DNA of 64,000 nucleotides from Thioalkalivibrio thiocyanodenitrificans ARhD 1 (GTDB lineage: Bacteria > Pseudomonadota > Gammaproteobacteria > Ectothiorhodospirales > Ectothiorhodospiraceae), in assembly GCF_000378965.1 (NCBI RefSeq), contig NZ_KB900536.1, forward strand, positions 817,583 through 881,582, in the 5' to 3' direction. Below, one piece after another: positions 43,252 to 54,659 of this stretch (the stretch's first letter is position 1; each line of letters opens with the position of its first letter). The notes beneath the pieces were generated by a model, which was not told the origin of the DNA, searched no databases, and was given only the letters and a program-made list of their open reading frames with translations. The position numbers and the translations under genes were made by a program.

Positions 43252-44196
43252 ATGTCGGGGAAAGCGGTAGGCATCATCGGTGCCGGCAACGTGGGCATGG
43301 CGGCGGCCTATGCCCTGTTTCAACGCCAGATCGCCGGCCGGCTCGTGCTTCTGGACCTCGACCGGCGCCGGGCCGAGGGCGAGGCCATGGACCTGATGCA
43401 CGGACAGGCGCTGGTGGGGCGCGTATCTGTCCGGGCCGGGGACTATGCGGACCTGGCCGGCTGCCAGGTGGTGGTAATCTGCGCCGGCGTCGGGCAGCAA
43501 TCCGGAGAAAGCCGGCTGGACCTGCTCAATCGCAATGCGGCCGTGTTCCGGGAGATCGCCGCCGAGCTGGATCGGCACGCCCCCGGCGCGGTGCTGGTGG
43601 TGGCCACCAACCCCGTGGATATCCTCACTGCGGTGATGCAGCGGCTCAGCAACCGGCCGCCTAAGCGGATCGTCGGCACCGGGACCATGCTGGACACCTC
43701 CCGCTTTCGCGCCCTGCTCGGCGAGTATTACGGCGTGAATCCCCGTTCGGTGCACGCCTACATTCTGGGAGAACACGGGGATTCCGAGGTGCCGCTCTGG
43801 AGCAGCGCCGCCATCGGCGGGCGCACCATCGTCGACCATGAGGTCAACGGACGCCCCTTTGATGCCGCCGCCATGCAGGCACTGTTCGAGCAGGTGCGGG
43901 GCGCGGCCTACGACATCATCGAACGCAAGGGCTACACCAATACGGCCATCGGACTGGTCATTGCGTATCTGGTGCGCGTAATTCTCGAGGATCAGAAAAG
44001 CGTCCTCGCGGTGAGTATCGACCCCGGAAGTCACTATGGACTCGCGGATGTCTGTCTAAGCATCCCCTGCGTCGTGGGTTCCGGCGGCGTGGAGTGCGCA
44101 GTCCCGCCCGTTCTGTCCGATCAGGAACGCGCGGGCATGCACGCATCGGCCGCCGTCCTGCGCGACAGCCTGTCGGGCATGACGATCGGGTCCTGA
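43252..44196 (+). CDS. ldh: L-lactate dehydrogenase family protein
   Basis: The 314-residue NAD-dependent 2-hydroxyacid dehydrogenase has the Rossmann motif GAGNVGMA, NADH region VATNPVDILTAV and the catalytic His region ILGEHGDSEVPLWS. The specificity loop QQSGESRLDLL has Gln before the Gly-Glu-Ser-Arg, typical of LDH rather than Arg as in malate dehydrogenase. It interconverts pyruvate and L-lactate. The ATG at 43252 follows GGAGG. The TRAP importer for an organic acid at 45.5-48.8 kb could supply its substrate. Confidence 0.9.
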   Translation: MSGKAVGIIGAGNVGMAAAYALFQRQIAGRLVLLDLDRRRAEGEAMDLMHGQALVGRVSVRAGDYADLAGCQVVVICAGVGQQSGESRLDLLNRNAAVFREIAAELDRHAPGAVLVVATNPVDILTAVMQRLSNRPPKRIVGTGTMLDTSRFRALLGEYYGVNPRSVHAYILGEHGDSEVPLWSSAAIGGRTIVDHEVNGRPFDAAAMQALFEQVRGAAYDIIERKGYTNTAIGLVIAYLVRVILEDQKSVLAVSIDPGSHYGLADVCLSIPCVVGSGGVECAVPPVLSDQERAGMHASAAVLRDSLSGMTIGS

Positions 44197-44258
44197 CCGG
44201 TTCGAAATGACGCCCGGGCCGCGCTAAACTCGGTCAGGACCCCTTAGGGAGAATGCGC

Positions 44259-44762
44259 ATGAGTACACTGGACCAGATCAGGGAGGGCTTCAGCCACGCC
44301 ATGAACAGCCTGGGGCGCGGCTGGCACCAATTGCGTGAACACGCGGGGCAGGCCCTGACCCGCTTCCAGCCGGCATCCGACGAGGGGCCGGTGGAAAGCG
44401 TCGAGCAGGGACTGATCCGCAATGCCTCCCGCTGGGGAGTCCTCGCCTCCGAGGTACGCGAGACCGACGAGGCGGTGATCGTCGGGCTCGAGATCCCCGG
44501 TATGGAATCCGAGGATTTTCAGATCGACGTGGTGGACAGTTACCTGGTCGTGAGCGGCGAGAAGCGCCTCTCCAGGGAGGAGTCCGGCGGACGATTCTAC
44601 GTCATGGAGCGGGCCTACGGCCGCTTCGAACGCGCGGTGCCGCTGCCTGTGCCTGTCGACGCCGGTGGGGCCAGGGCCCGCTACAGAAAAGGAGTACTGA
44701 CTGTCACCCTGCCCAAGAACGTCCGCGCCATGGGCCGGCGCATCCCCGTCCAGGGAGCCTGA
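44259..44762 (+). CDS. Small heat shock protein, Hsp20 family
   Basis: The 167-residue ATP-independent chaperone has an alpha-crystallin domain from about residue 55: VIVGLEIPGMESEDFQIDV, YLVVSGEKR and the Gly-x-Leu motif in YRKGVLTVTLPK. The C-terminal RIPVQG is the Ile-x-Val motif for oligomerisation. An ATG 2 codons upstream is too near the AGGGAG site, so the second Met is chosen. It overlaps the next small gene by one base (TGATG). Confidence 0.9.
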   Translation: MSTLDQIREGFSHAMNSLGRGWHQLREHAGQALTRFQPASDEGPVESVEQGLIRNASRWGVLASEVRETDEAVIVGLEIPGMESEDFQIDVVDSYLVVSGEKRLSREESGGRFYVMERAYGRFERAVPLPVPVDAGGARARYRKGVLTVTLPKNVRAMGRRIPVQGA

Positions 44763-44947
44763 TGATGAGTGAGGACATACCCGGCAACGACACGACCTAC
44801 ACCGGCCCGGAACGCCGCAAGGGGGAACGCCGCTCCGGCAAGGACCGGCGCGACATGCTGCGCTTCGAGCCCGAAAAGAACCCGCGGCGCTCCGGCAAGG
44901 ACCGGCGCGCCGGCAAACAGGATCTGTGGGACAAGCGGGACTTCTGA
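44762..44947 (+). CDS. Small basic protein with repeated RRSGKDRR motif
   Basis: The 61-residue, highly charged protein (GPERRKGERRSGKDRRDM, then NPRRSGKDRRAGKQDLWDKRDF) contains the octamer RRSGKDRR twice. Proteins with GPERRxGxRR stretches are common in gammaproteobacteria, and some bind nucleic acid or membranes, but this one is not characterised. It overlaps the Hsp20 gene stop by one base and is likely co-translated, suggesting a stress-linked role. An ATG one codon later is equally possible. Confidence 0.7.
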   Translation: MMSEDIPGNDTTYTGPERRKGERRSGKDRRDMLRFEPEKNPRRSGKDRRAGKQDLWDKRDF

Positions 44948-45042
44948 CGACAAGGAAAAGCGGGAAACGGCAACTGAAGGCACCCTGGCCCGGCTTTCCG
45001 CGTGCACACCGATCCGCGAGCGGCATTCCCGCTTCCCGATAC

Positions 45043-45405
45043 TCACTGCCCCCTTGCAGTGCGATGGGCGCCCGGCCGGTCTTCCATGCCGGCCAGGCGC
45101 TTTCGATCCTCCGTATAGGGTGAATCCCCGGACACGGCCTCGAGGCTGGCCGAGAGCACAGAGCGCACCCAGTCGGGCAGTGCCCCGCTGATGCGGTAGT
45201 AGACCCACTGCCCACGCCGCTTGTCGTTGACCAGTCCGCTGTCCCTCAACTGGGCCAGGTGACGGGACACCTTGGGCTGGGGCACGCCCAGCGCATGGGT
45301 CAGTTCGTACACGCACAACTCCCCCTCCCCCAGCAGCAGCGCCAGGCAGCGCAGGCGGGTCCCGTCTGAGAGGGCGCGAAACACGGCTTCCGGAATCATA
45401 TTCAT
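45043..45405 (-). CDS. ArsR/SmtB family regulator
   Basis: The 120-residue winged-helix repressor has LSDGTRLRCLALLLGEGELCVYELTHAL, GVPQPKVSRHLAQLRDSGLV and the wing KRRGQWVYYRISGALP. In ArsR the metal site is ELCVC; here it is ELCVY, so one ligand Cys is lost and the trigger may not be arsenite. The start lies inside an inverted repeat (45398-45417) that is likely its operator. No arsenic, sulfide or metal genes are adjacent; the next gene is a TRAP transporter. Confidence 0.88.
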   Translation of the reverse strand: MNMIPEAVFRALSDGTRLRCLALLLGEGELCVYELTHALGVPQPKVSRHLAQLRDSGLVNDKRRGQWVYYRISGALPDWVRSVLSASLEAVSGDSPYTEDRKRLAGMEDRPGAHRTARGQ

Positions 45406-45417
45406 TTTACCGAATAT
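45398..45417. promoter_or_regulatory. ATATTC-N8-GAATAT inverted repeat, probable ArsR operator
   Basis: Six-base arms ATATTC and GAATAT are 8 bases apart and overlap the start of the ArsR gene. Such AT-rich interrupted palindromes are typical ArsR/SmtB-family sites, so it is probably autoregulated. Confidence 0.55.
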
Positions 45418-45502
45418 ACGAGAAGCCACGGCGCCATGTCACCCTCCGGCACCGCCCGCAAAGCAGGCACGCACCGGGACGGACGCGTCTCCGATGACAC
45501 GA

Positions 45503-45534
45503 CCTCACGGGCCGCCGATTGGCGGCCCGTGAGG
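45503..45534. terminator. 14-bp stem terminator after dctM
   Basis: CCTCACGGGCCGCC, GATT loop, then its exact complement, 7 bases after the dctM stop on the minus strand. It also precedes the ArsR gene, isolating the two units. Confidence 0.75.
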
Positions 45535-45541
45535 ATCGGAG

Positions 45542-46858
45542 TCAGTTATAGAGATAACCCGGCAGCCAGAGCCCGATGGCCGGGAAGGTGTAGAAGAGGA
45601 CCATGGCCACGAACACCATGAAGAGGAACGGCAGGATCCCCATGAAGATCTCCGTGAGTTTTATCTGTGGCGCCACGCCTTTCAGATAGAACGCGGACAT
45701 GGCCATGGGCGGCGTCAGGAACGAGGTCTGGATATTGAGCGCCACCAGCACCCCGAAAAACAGCGGATCGATCCCGAACGCCGGCAGGAGGGGCAGGAAG
45801 ATGGGCACGAAAATGATGATGATTTCGGTCCACTCCAGGGGCCAGCCCAGCAGGAAGATCACCAGCTGCGCCAGGATCAGGAACTGGATCGGGGTCATGT
45901 TCAGGCCCAGCAGCCACTCCTCGATCAGGGCGTGTCCGCCGAGCAGCGAGAACACCGAGGAGAAGATCCACGAGCCCACGAACAGCCAGCACACCATGGC
46001 CGACGTCCGCGCGGTCAGGAACACCGACTCCTTGAATCGCCTGAACGTCAACTGCCCGTACGCAGCCGCCAGGAGGATGGCCCCCAGAGCGCCGATGCCC
46101 GCCGCCTCGTGGGGCGTGGCCAGACCGAACAGGATGGCGCCCAGCACCGAGAGGATCAGAATCGCCAAGGGGAAGAAGGACGTCAGCAGAGAGGCAACGA
46201 TCTTGAGGATCGGCACCTTGCGCTCCTCCTCCGGCAAGGGCGGCGCCACCTTGGGGTTCCACAGGGCGCGCGCGACCACGTAGAGCACGTAGAGCCCCGC
46301 CAGCAGCATGCCCGGGAACAGGGCCGCCGCATACAGGCGCACCACGGACACTCCGGCCATGGCACCGTAGAGGATGAGCATGATGCTCGGGGGGATGAGA
46401 ATGCCCAGGCAGCCGCCGGCACAGATCACCCCGGAGGCGAGCTTTTTGTCGTAACCGGCCTTGAGCATCGCCGGCAACGCCAGCAGCCCCATCAAGGTCA
46501 CCACAGCACCCACGATGCCGGTGGCGGTGGCGAACATCGCACAGGTGATCAGACTCGCGACCGCCAGCGACGCCGGCACGGCGCCGAAGGCGAGCTGAAG
46601 ACTGTGAAATAATCGATCCAGTATGTTCGCGCGCTCGACCAGGTACCCCATGAACAGGAAGAGTGGCACCGCGATCAGCACATCGTTGGCCATCACGCCG
46701 TAGGCGCGCTGGACCAGCAGGGAGAAAATGATGTCGCCGATGGCGAAATAGCCGAAACCCAGCGCGAGGGCGATCAGGGTAAAGGCAATGGGAAAACCGA
46801 GAAGGATGGTGATGATAAAGATGCCGAGCATCAATATCCCGAGTTCCGCATTGCTCAT
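45542..46858 (-). CDS. dctM: TRAP transporter large permease DctM
   Basis: The 438-residue 12-TM permease of a tripartite ATP-independent periplasmic transporter uses an ion gradient for uptake. Family features include MSNAELGILMLGIFIITIL at the start, ATATGIVGAVVTLMGLL, GGCLGILIPPSIMLILYG and LNIQTSFLTPPMAMSAFY. Met at 46858 overlaps the dctQ stop by 4 bases. It belongs to the branch often assigned to mannitol/chloroaromatic or alpha-keto acid substrates. Substrate not determined. Confidence 0.9.
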   Translation of the reverse strand: MSNAELGILMLGIFIITILLGFPIAFTLIALALGFGYFAIGDIIFSLLVQRAYGVMANDVLIAVPLFLFMGYLVERANILDRLFHSLQLAFGAVPASLAVASLITCAMFATATGIVGAVVTLMGLLALPAMLKAGYDKKLASGVICAGGCLGILIPPSIMLILYGAMAGVSVVRLYAAALFPGMLLAGLYVLYVVARALWNPKVAPPLPEEERKVPILKIVASLLTSFFPLAILILSVLGAILFGLATPHEAAGIGALGAILLAAAYGQLTFRRFKESVFLTARTSAMVCWLFVGSWIFSSVFSLLGGHALIEEWLLGLNMTPIQFLILAQLVIFLLGWPLEWTEIIIIFVPIFLPLLPAFGIDPLFFGVLVALNIQTSFLTPPMAMSAFYLKGVAPQIKLTEIFMGILPFLFMVFVAMVLFYTFPAIGLWLPGYLYN

Positions 46859-47439
46859 GGAGCGTGCCCCGTTATATTCGCTTTGTCCGGTGGGAGCAGG
46901 TCTTCCCCGATCTCCTTGACATCCCCCACCCTCCTGGGCCATTTGCCGTCCTTCAGCGCCATGATGCACCGAAGTATCTCTGCAACCCCCTGCAGGGTCA
47001 GGAAGAATCCGCTGAGCGGTATCATTGCCTTGAAGTGGTACAGCGGAGGACCTCCGGGGCTGAAGGAGCTGCGTTCCCGCATCATCCAGGAAGATTCCGC
47101 AAAGTGATAGCCGGCATACATGAGGGCAAGTACGGCCGGCATGAAAAAGACGAGGTACAGGACCAGGTCAAGACCTGCCTGGGCCCGGATGGGAAACAGT
47201 CGGTAAACGACATCCGCACGCACGTGGGCCTGGCTGGCAAGGGCATATGCGCCCGCCATGATGAACAACGTGCCATACAGGATGTAGCTCGTGTCGTATG
47301 CCCATTCCGTAGGGGCATGCATCACGTAACGCATGAATACCTCGTATGTGACCACGGCCGTGAGGAACACGATGGCCCACGCAAACAGCTTGCCGACCCA
47401 GATGCTGATGTGGTCGATGAAGAAAAGGAACCGCTGCAT
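46855..47439 (-). CDS. dctQ: TRAP transporter small permease DctQ
   Basis: The 194-residue small membrane subunit has four predicted transmembrane segments: AWAIVFLTAVVTYEVFMRY, TLFIMAGAYALAS, LVLYLVFFMPAVLALMYAG and MIPLSGFFLTLQGVAEI. The MRYVMHAPTEWAYD segment is the conserved loop after the first helix. Met at 47439 is 7 bases after GGAG; the longer frame begins in a non-conserved extension. It couples with dctM by a 4-base overlap. Confidence 0.88.
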   Translation of the reverse strand: MQRFLFFIDHISIWVGKLFAWAIVFLTAVVTYEVFMRYVMHAPTEWAYDTSYILYGTLFIMAGAYALASQAHVRADVVYRLFPIRAQAGLDLVLYLVFFMPAVLALMYAGYHFAESSWMMRERSSFSPGGPPLYHFKAMIPLSGFFLTLQGVAEILRCIMALKDGKWPRRVGDVKEIGEDLLPPDKANITGHAP

Positions 47440-47555
47440 CAAGCAACTCCAGACAGATGACAACCGGATCGGTACCGTCACAATGTACGGCACCGACCCG
47501 GATTCTCAAAAAACGGACAGAGGGCGTACCGGGGTCCCGTACGCCGCCGCCACCC

Positions 47556-48752
47556 TTACAGGATGGTGGAATCCGCCGTCACCTTGCGCCCGAAGAAGTG
47601 CTCGTAGGCGGGTTCCTTCGGGGTGTTGCCTTCCAGGTGGAAGGCAACCGTCTTCTCGCAGAATGCGCGCTGCGATTCGATCACCTTCTTGAAGAAGGCA
47701 TTCGCCTCGGATTCACGCTGGATCACCACATCCCACGCATCAAGCTGTGCCTGGAGGATGGAATCCGGCGTGATGTAGGTCTGGAGACCCTCCTCCGTAC
47801 GCATCTTCTCCAGATCCTCCGGGTAGCGGCGCATGGCCTTCCAGTACATATCCGAAGAAGCAGCCTCGGAGGCATACTTGATAATCGCCTTAAGTTCATC
47901 AGGCAACCCATTGAATTTGCGGCGATTGAAGATGATCTCAAAGCACTCCGCATCCTGATGATAGCTGCGCAGCATCCAGGTCTTGCTCACGTCCGTGAAT
48001 CCCAGCAGCCGGTCCGAAGACGGGTTGTTGAACTCCGCTCCATCCAGCAGACCGCGGTCCATGGCCGGCACGATGTCACCGCCGCCCATGATGGTGACTG
48101 CCGCGCCGAACTCGCGCATCAGGTCCGCGGCCAGACCCACGGTACGATACTTCATGCCCCGCAACTGGTCAGGCGAACGAATCGGTTCCTTGAACCAGCC
48201 AAGGGCCTGGGTGGGCATCGGGCCGGTGAGGAAACCCACCAGGTCCAGCTTGAGGATATCGTGCAGCAGCTCGTTGTAGAGCTCCTGCCCGCCGCCGTAC
48301 TTCTGCCAGGCCAGGTATTGGTGGGCGTCCCAGCCGAACGGCGGCGGCGTCCCGAACAGGGAGAAGGCCTTGTGCTTGCCGTACCAGTACGCACACACAC
48401 CATGGCCGCCATCCAGCGCCCCGGAGATCACCGCATCCTGCATCTGCAGTGCCCCGACCACGGCGCCGGCCGGCAGCAGGTTGATGCGCAGGCGGCCGCC
48501 GGACATCTCGTTGACGATACGCACATAGTCCGAGGCGAACTCGTGGAAGATGTCCCGGGAGGGCCAGGTGCTCTGGAAGTTGAGCGTTGTCGTCTGGGCC
48601 CGTGAGATGGAGGGGAATCCTGCCGTGGCGGCACCACCCACAGCCGCCGCCGAAGCGGCCAGGAACTTGCGCCGGCTCAGGCCGCCGCTCTTGCCGCTGC
48701 CGGTCTCCTTGCCAACAGTCTTGTCGTCACTCCCAACTGTGTCATCACTCAT
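47556..48752 (-). CDS. dctP: TRAP substrate-binding protein with Tat signal
   Basis: The 398-residue periplasmic receptor has a twin-arginine signal (LSRRKFLAASAAAVGGAATAGFP). The mature part starts TLNFQSTWPSRDIFHEFA and has the DGGHGVCAYWYGKHKAFSLFG segment typical of the TakP/lactate-binding branch. The region DQLRGMKYRTVG carries the Arg that ties the carboxylate in TRAP receptors. Alpha-keto acids or lactate are the likely substrates, in keeping with the lactate dehydrogenase gene 4 kb away. That link is an inference. Confidence 0.9.
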   Translation of the reverse strand: MSDDTVGSDDKTVGKETGSGKSGGLSRRKFLAASAAAVGGAATAGFPSISRAQTTTLNFQSTWPSRDIFHEFASDYVRIVNEMSGGRLRINLLPAGAVVGALQMQDAVISGALDGGHGVCAYWYGKHKAFSLFGTPPPFGWDAHQYLAWQKYGGGQELYNELLHDILKLDLVGFLTGPMPTQALGWFKEPIRSPDQLRGMKYRTVGLAADLMREFGAAVTIMGGGDIVPAMDRGLLDGAEFNNPSSDRLLGFTDVSKTWMLRSYHQDAECFEIIFNRRKFNGLPDELKAIIKYASEAASSDMYWKAMRRYPEDLEKMRTEEGLQTYITPDSILQAQLDAWDVVIQRESEANAFFKKVIESQRAFCEKTVAFHLEGNTPKEPAYEHFFGRKVTADSTIL

Positions 48753-49294
48753 TGTCTACACCCTCCTGGGTTTGCATTGGGGTCAAGTATCCCGGGCGTT
48801 CTTGTCAGCCGGCCGCGCCGCCAGCGGCGACAGTCGGCATGCTTCCGGCCAGGCCCGGAATCCGGTCGGAAGCGAATATGAAATTCTTGGGGAAACTCGC
48901 GGCGCACAGGGGTGGTGACACATGGATCGGAGAAACCGGGTTCCGGACACGCGGTACTCGGCAGGGAGCCGGAACCAGTGGGTCCGGTGTCGGAACGAGA
49001 AAGCTGAGAACCACCGGTGGTATTCCCCACGAGTCTTCGTTGTGACGAGGTTCGTTCGTTATACGTGCGGTTCGTGTGCGGCGTGGGGCATGGAGCCGAT
49101 CTGCCAATGCCGGCCGACGTAGTGATGCTAGCCCATGGGGAACAAAAGTGAAAGTAATCGGAGCCAAATTTCCCCTTATCCGCGTATCGCAACCATGAGC
49201 GCCGGACTCACAACCCACTGGTGGTCGGTCCCCGGCACCATTACTATCTGCTCCAGGAAGCATCCGACCTCATCGCTATCGGGGAGCACACACC
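48753..49294. other. Non-coding divergent region dctP / peroxiredoxin
   Basis: The 542-bp region has no convincing gene: frames here lack ribosome sites and have arginine/serine-rich shadow composition. It should contain the divergent promoters for the TRAP operon and the peroxiredoxin. I see no strong repeat or hairpin. Confidence 0.5.
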
Positions 49295-49807
49295 ATGACC
49301 ATCAAAGTTGGGGAACACCTGCCGGACGGCCGGCTGAGCGAATACGTGGAGACGGAGGCCGGGGGCTGCAGCATCGGCCCCAACCACTTCCAGGTGGCGG
49401 ACCTGGTCAAGGGCAAGCGCATCGTCATCTTCGGCCTGCCCGGCGCGTACACGCCCACGTGCTCCGCCCAGCATGTGCCGGGTTTCGTGGCCAATTATGA
49501 CCGGCTCAAGGCCGCCGGCGTCGACGAGATCTGGTGCATCTCCGTCAACGATCCGCATGTCCTCCATGCCTGGGAACAGTCCCTGAACTCAGCGGGCAAG
49601 GTGCGCATGATGGGCGACGGCAACTGCGACTACACCCGCAAGCTGGGCCTCGAGATCGACTTTACCGAACGCAACTGGGGCTTCCGCTCGCGGCGCTACT
49701 CCATGCTGGTGGAGGATGGCGCCGTCAAGGCGCTCAACGTGGAGGAACCGGGCCAGTTCGAGGTCAGCAGCGCCGAGGCCATGCTCGAGATCCTAGGCAA
49801 CCGATAG
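49295..49807 (+). CDS. Peroxiredoxin (Prx5/redoxin family)
   Basis: The 170-residue thiol peroxidase reduces hydrogen and organic peroxides. The peroxidatic Cys is in PGAYTPTCSAQHVPGF, with the Thr and Arg of the active site (GFRSRRYSMLVEDG carries the Arg). The pattern fits the glutaredoxin/glutathione-dependent Prx5 branch. Another Cys is in EIWCISVND. It is alone on the plus strand. Confidence 0.92.
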   Translation: MTIKVGEHLPDGRLSEYVETEAGGCSIGPNHFQVADLVKGKRIVIFGLPGAYTPTCSAQHVPGFVANYDRLKAAGVDEIWCISVNDPHVLHAWEQSLNSAGKVRMMGDGNCDYTRKLGLEIDFTERNWGFRSRRYSMLVEDGAVKALNVEEPGQFEVSSAEAMLEILGNR

Positions 49808-49831
49808 GATTCCGCCTGGGCGCTCCGTCCG

Positions 49832-50725
49832 CTACCCGGTTGCCTGGCCCTTCGGGGCCAGAAGGCGTTGCACCTCGGCCACGACCGCCGAATCCTCCTC
49901 GCCACGACCCTGCCCCACGGCGGCGTTGATCAGCTGGGTGGCCAGCGCCGTGCCCGGCACCGGAAGGCCCAGGTCGGCGGCCGTCTGCAGTGCTATGGCC
50001 ATGTCCTTGCGGTGCAGCCGGGCCTTGAAACCGGGTTTGTACACCCGGTTGAGCATGCGCTCGGCATGCACCTCCAGCACCTTGGAATAGGCAAACCCGC
50101 CCAGCAGCGCCTCGCGCACGCGGGCGGGGTCGACGCCCGCCGCCTCGGCCATGGTGAAGGCTTCGGCTATGCCCATCATGGTCTGGGCGATGATCAGCTG
50201 GTTGCAGGCCTTGGCCATCTGCCCGGCACCGTGATCGCCCACGTGGGTGATGGTCTTGCCTTCCGCCTCCAACAGCGGACGGACCTTTTCGAGCACCTCC
50301 GCCTTGCCGCCCACCATGATAGTCAGCGTACCGCTGATGGCCCCCTGCTCACCCCCGGAGACCGGGGCGTCCAGCATCTCCACCCCCTTCTCCGCCAGTG
50401 CCGCGGCCATGCGCATGGTGGCCGTCGGCGAGATGGTGCTGTGATCCACCACCACCAGACCCGGCCGCGCGCCCTGGGCCACGCCGTCCGGGCCGAACAG
50501 CACCTGCTCCACGTCCGGGGTGTCGGAGACATTGATGAACACCACGTCCACGGCGGCAGCCAGTTCCGCCGGGGTCGCCGCCGTGCCCGCACCCTCGGCG
50601 GTCAGCGGCGCCATGCTCTCGGCACGGCGGCCCCAGACGGTCCCGGCAAAGCCGGCCCGCAGCATATTGAGTGTCATGGGCTTGCCCATGATCCCGAGAC
50701 CGATGTAGCCGAAACGCAATGCCAT
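49832..50725 (-). CDS. NAD(P)-dependent 3-hydroxyacid dehydrogenase (GlxR/GarR type)
   Basis: The 297-residue enzyme belongs to the beta-hydroxyacid dehydrogenase family. The N-terminal FGYIGLGIMGKPMTLNMLRAG is the NAD(P)-binding motif; DAPVSGGEQGAISGTLTIMVGG is the substrate site; the catalytic Lys is in GAGQMAKACNQLII. Tartronate semialdehyde reductase or 3-hydroxyisobutyrate dehydrogenase are the most likely reactions. The first fits a glycolate/glyoxylate pathway with glcF at 0.6 kb. Met at 50725 gives the canonical start. Confidence 0.85.
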   Translation of the reverse strand: MALRFGYIGLGIMGKPMTLNMLRAGFAGTVWGRRAESMAPLTAEGAGTAATPAELAAAVDVVFINVSDTPDVEQVLFGPDGVAQGARPGLVVVDHSTISPTATMRMAAALAEKGVEMLDAPVSGGEQGAISGTLTIMVGGKAEVLEKVRPLLEAEGKTITHVGDHGAGQMAKACNQLIIAQTMMGIAEAFTMAEAAGVDPARVREALLGGFAYSKVLEVHAERMLNRVYKPGFKARLHRKDMAIALQTAADLGLPVPGTALATQLINAAVGQGRGEEDSAVVAEVQRLLAPKGQATG

Positions 50726-50923
50726 ACCCGACTCCTTTGTTCGTATGAAATGTGTGTGTGCGCTTACGAGCCCCCTCTGATCCGCCGCCCGGTCACGGGG
50801 GCCGGGGGACCATGGGACAGTGGCGCTGTTCGGACTGTTAACAATAGCCGAAAACACGCGCCGTGGCCCGGCTGCGCACTGAACCACCACACCGCTGACC
50901 GGCGGAGGCACGGATGCCGCGTG

Positions 50924-51133
50924 TCACTGCACGCTGTGCACAACCCGGATCCTGTCGGGCGCGTCCACGCGCAGCACCACCCCCCTGCCCGACGCCGTCG
51001 GCCGATCCACGAGGCCCCGGATGTTGGCCTGGTGGGTCAGGGGATTCTCATCGGCGGACAGGCTCCCGGCGTACAAGGCCGACAGCCCCGCGCACAGCAG
51101 AATCACCAGCCCGGTCCGGCGCACGCGCGTCAT
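50924..51133 (-). CDS. Small exported hypothetical protein
   Basis: The 69-residue protein has a basic start and a signal peptide (TGLVILLCAGLSALYAGSLSA), then a short soluble part (NIRGLVDRPTASGRGVVLRV). Not recognised. It follows the 109-residue gene by 9 bases on the same strand. Confidence 0.5.
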   Translation of the reverse strand: MTRVRRTGLVILLCAGLSALYAGSLSADENPLTHQANIRGLVDRPTASGRGVVLRVDAPDRIRVVHSVQ

Positions 51134-51142
51134 GGGCGGATA

Positions 51143-51472
51143 CTACGCACTGCCCGACAGGGGGTGGCCGCGCCGGGCTTCGCCCATGCCGGCCAGGGCC
51201 TGCCGAACCAGTTCATCGCACAGCCTGTCCGTGACCGTCCGGTCGGCGTGAATCATCCCCGCCCGCACCGCCAGCGCCATGGCCAGGGCCTGCAGGACAT
51301 CCCCGTTGGCGGTATCGCCCAGCACACCGATCTCCTGATCCAGTGTCTCCAGCAGCCGGTACAGCAACTGGCTGACCCGCATGGCGGACACCGTGTCGGG
51401 ATGAAGGCTGAAATTCAGGCTGAAATGCTCCCCGGTCGGGCTGGTGTATTCGAATGGCAACTTCGACGGCAT
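51143..51472 (-). CDS. Hypothetical protein, 109 residues
   Basis: A cytosolic protein beginning MPSKLPFEYTSPTGEHFSLN and continuing with a helical stretch (SAMRVSQLLYRLLETLDQEI; VLQALAMALAVRAGMIH). There is no known motif. The frame is open further upstream, but AGGAGG is placed just before this ATG. It is followed by the small exported protein and may form a unit with it. Confidence 0.55.
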   Translation of the reverse strand: MPSKLPFEYTSPTGEHFSLNFSLHPDTVSAMRVSQLLYRLLETLDQEIGVLGDTANGDVLQALAMALAVRAGMIHADRTVTDRLCDELVRQALAGMGEARRGHPLSGSA

Positions 51473-51584
51473 GGATCCACCTCCTGACGGGGATGCGCGG
51501 TTCACGCTTCTTCCCGCGACCGGGACTCTCTCCCAAAGGTAGACGAAACGGGCGCCGTTGAATGTCCGGCAAAGGCCCCGCGGT

Positions 51585-53726
<2,142 letters not shown>

Positions 53727-53758
53727 GGCCGCCTCCCTGTGGCCGTCCCGAAGAACCG

Positions 53759-54340
53759 TCATGAATCGTCCCGGCGGTTTTCCCTGAGCATGTGCATGAA
53801 CAACTCCCCCTGCTCCCGGGCGTCGTCCAGGGCCACATGGGTGTGGGGGCGCTCCCGGGAAAACCAGCGTTTGGGGAGATACTGCTTGCCGCTCCTGCGA
53901 TACTCAAGCCGCCGCAGGGCCATGGCGTAGGTGCGGATGTCCAGGGCGTTCTCGTGAAACGGGCGCCGGCCCGTGAAGCGGGTCAGGTACCAGTACACCC
54001 ACATGAAATCCCAGCCGGCGGGCCAGCCGGTGAACACGACCCGCCCCGGCAGGGCCTCCACCCAGTCCGCGTAGGCGTTCATGGCCTTCTCCGGGGCCAC
54101 CGTATCGCGGCGGCATTCGGCCCAGGCCTCGGGAAACTGCGCCCACCATTCCACCATGCGCGGGTGCGCCTCCGCGCCGTCCAGGGTCTCCAGGTTCACG
54201 GAGAAACTGCCCAGCTCCTGCCCGTCCGGGTCATAGGCCACCGACGCCAGGCTCAGCATGGAATGAGGGCCGGGAATGGGGCCATCGGCCTCGATGTCGG
54301 TGGAGACGTAGATTTCGGGCTGGGATCGGGTATCGGTCAT
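53759..54340 (-). CDS. 3'-5' exonuclease-like protein (DEDD fold)
   Basis: The 193-residue protein shows the DEDD-type nuclease pattern: [14 protein letters not shown] is ExoI motif with Asp and Glu, [13 protein letters not shown]-type segment ([13 protein letters not shown]) carries the second Asp, and [14 protein letters not shown] is the third motif with His-x4-Asp. Such small proteins are annotated as exonuclease/exoribonuclease-like. It lies upstream of recQ with 32 bases between and is probably co-transcribed. Confidence 0.85.
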   Translation of the reverse strand: MTDTRSQPEIYVSTDIEADGPIPGPHSMLSLASVAYDPDGQELGSFSVNLETLDGAEAHPRMVEWWAQFPEAWAECRRDTVAPEKAMNAYADWVEALPGRVVFTGWPAGWDFMWVYWYLTRFTGRRPFHENALDIRTYAMALRRLEYRRSGKQYLPKRWFSRERPHTHVALDDAREQGELFMHMLRENRRDDS

Positions 54341-54659
54341 GACTGCCTTGAGTGAATGCGAAGATCTGCGGGATTGCAAAGGAACCCGCATCTGATATAT
54401 TAAATGAATTATCAATCACAAGTTATTGATAATATAAGAATACATAGAACCATCACGAGCACTGCTCATCCGTGATCCTGCGGCTTCTGCCGGCCACCGG
54501 AGATACGCTGATCCGTGTCTCCCCGGGCAGCCGGGGTGGTGATATACGCGCAAGCATACGCTGTCCCCGGGCATCGGGCATGCGTCTGCTCTCCGGCCTA
54601 CCCTACCACCCTTCCACGGCGGGCCCCCCTCCCGAGGAACGCGGATGAGAGAGACGGGC

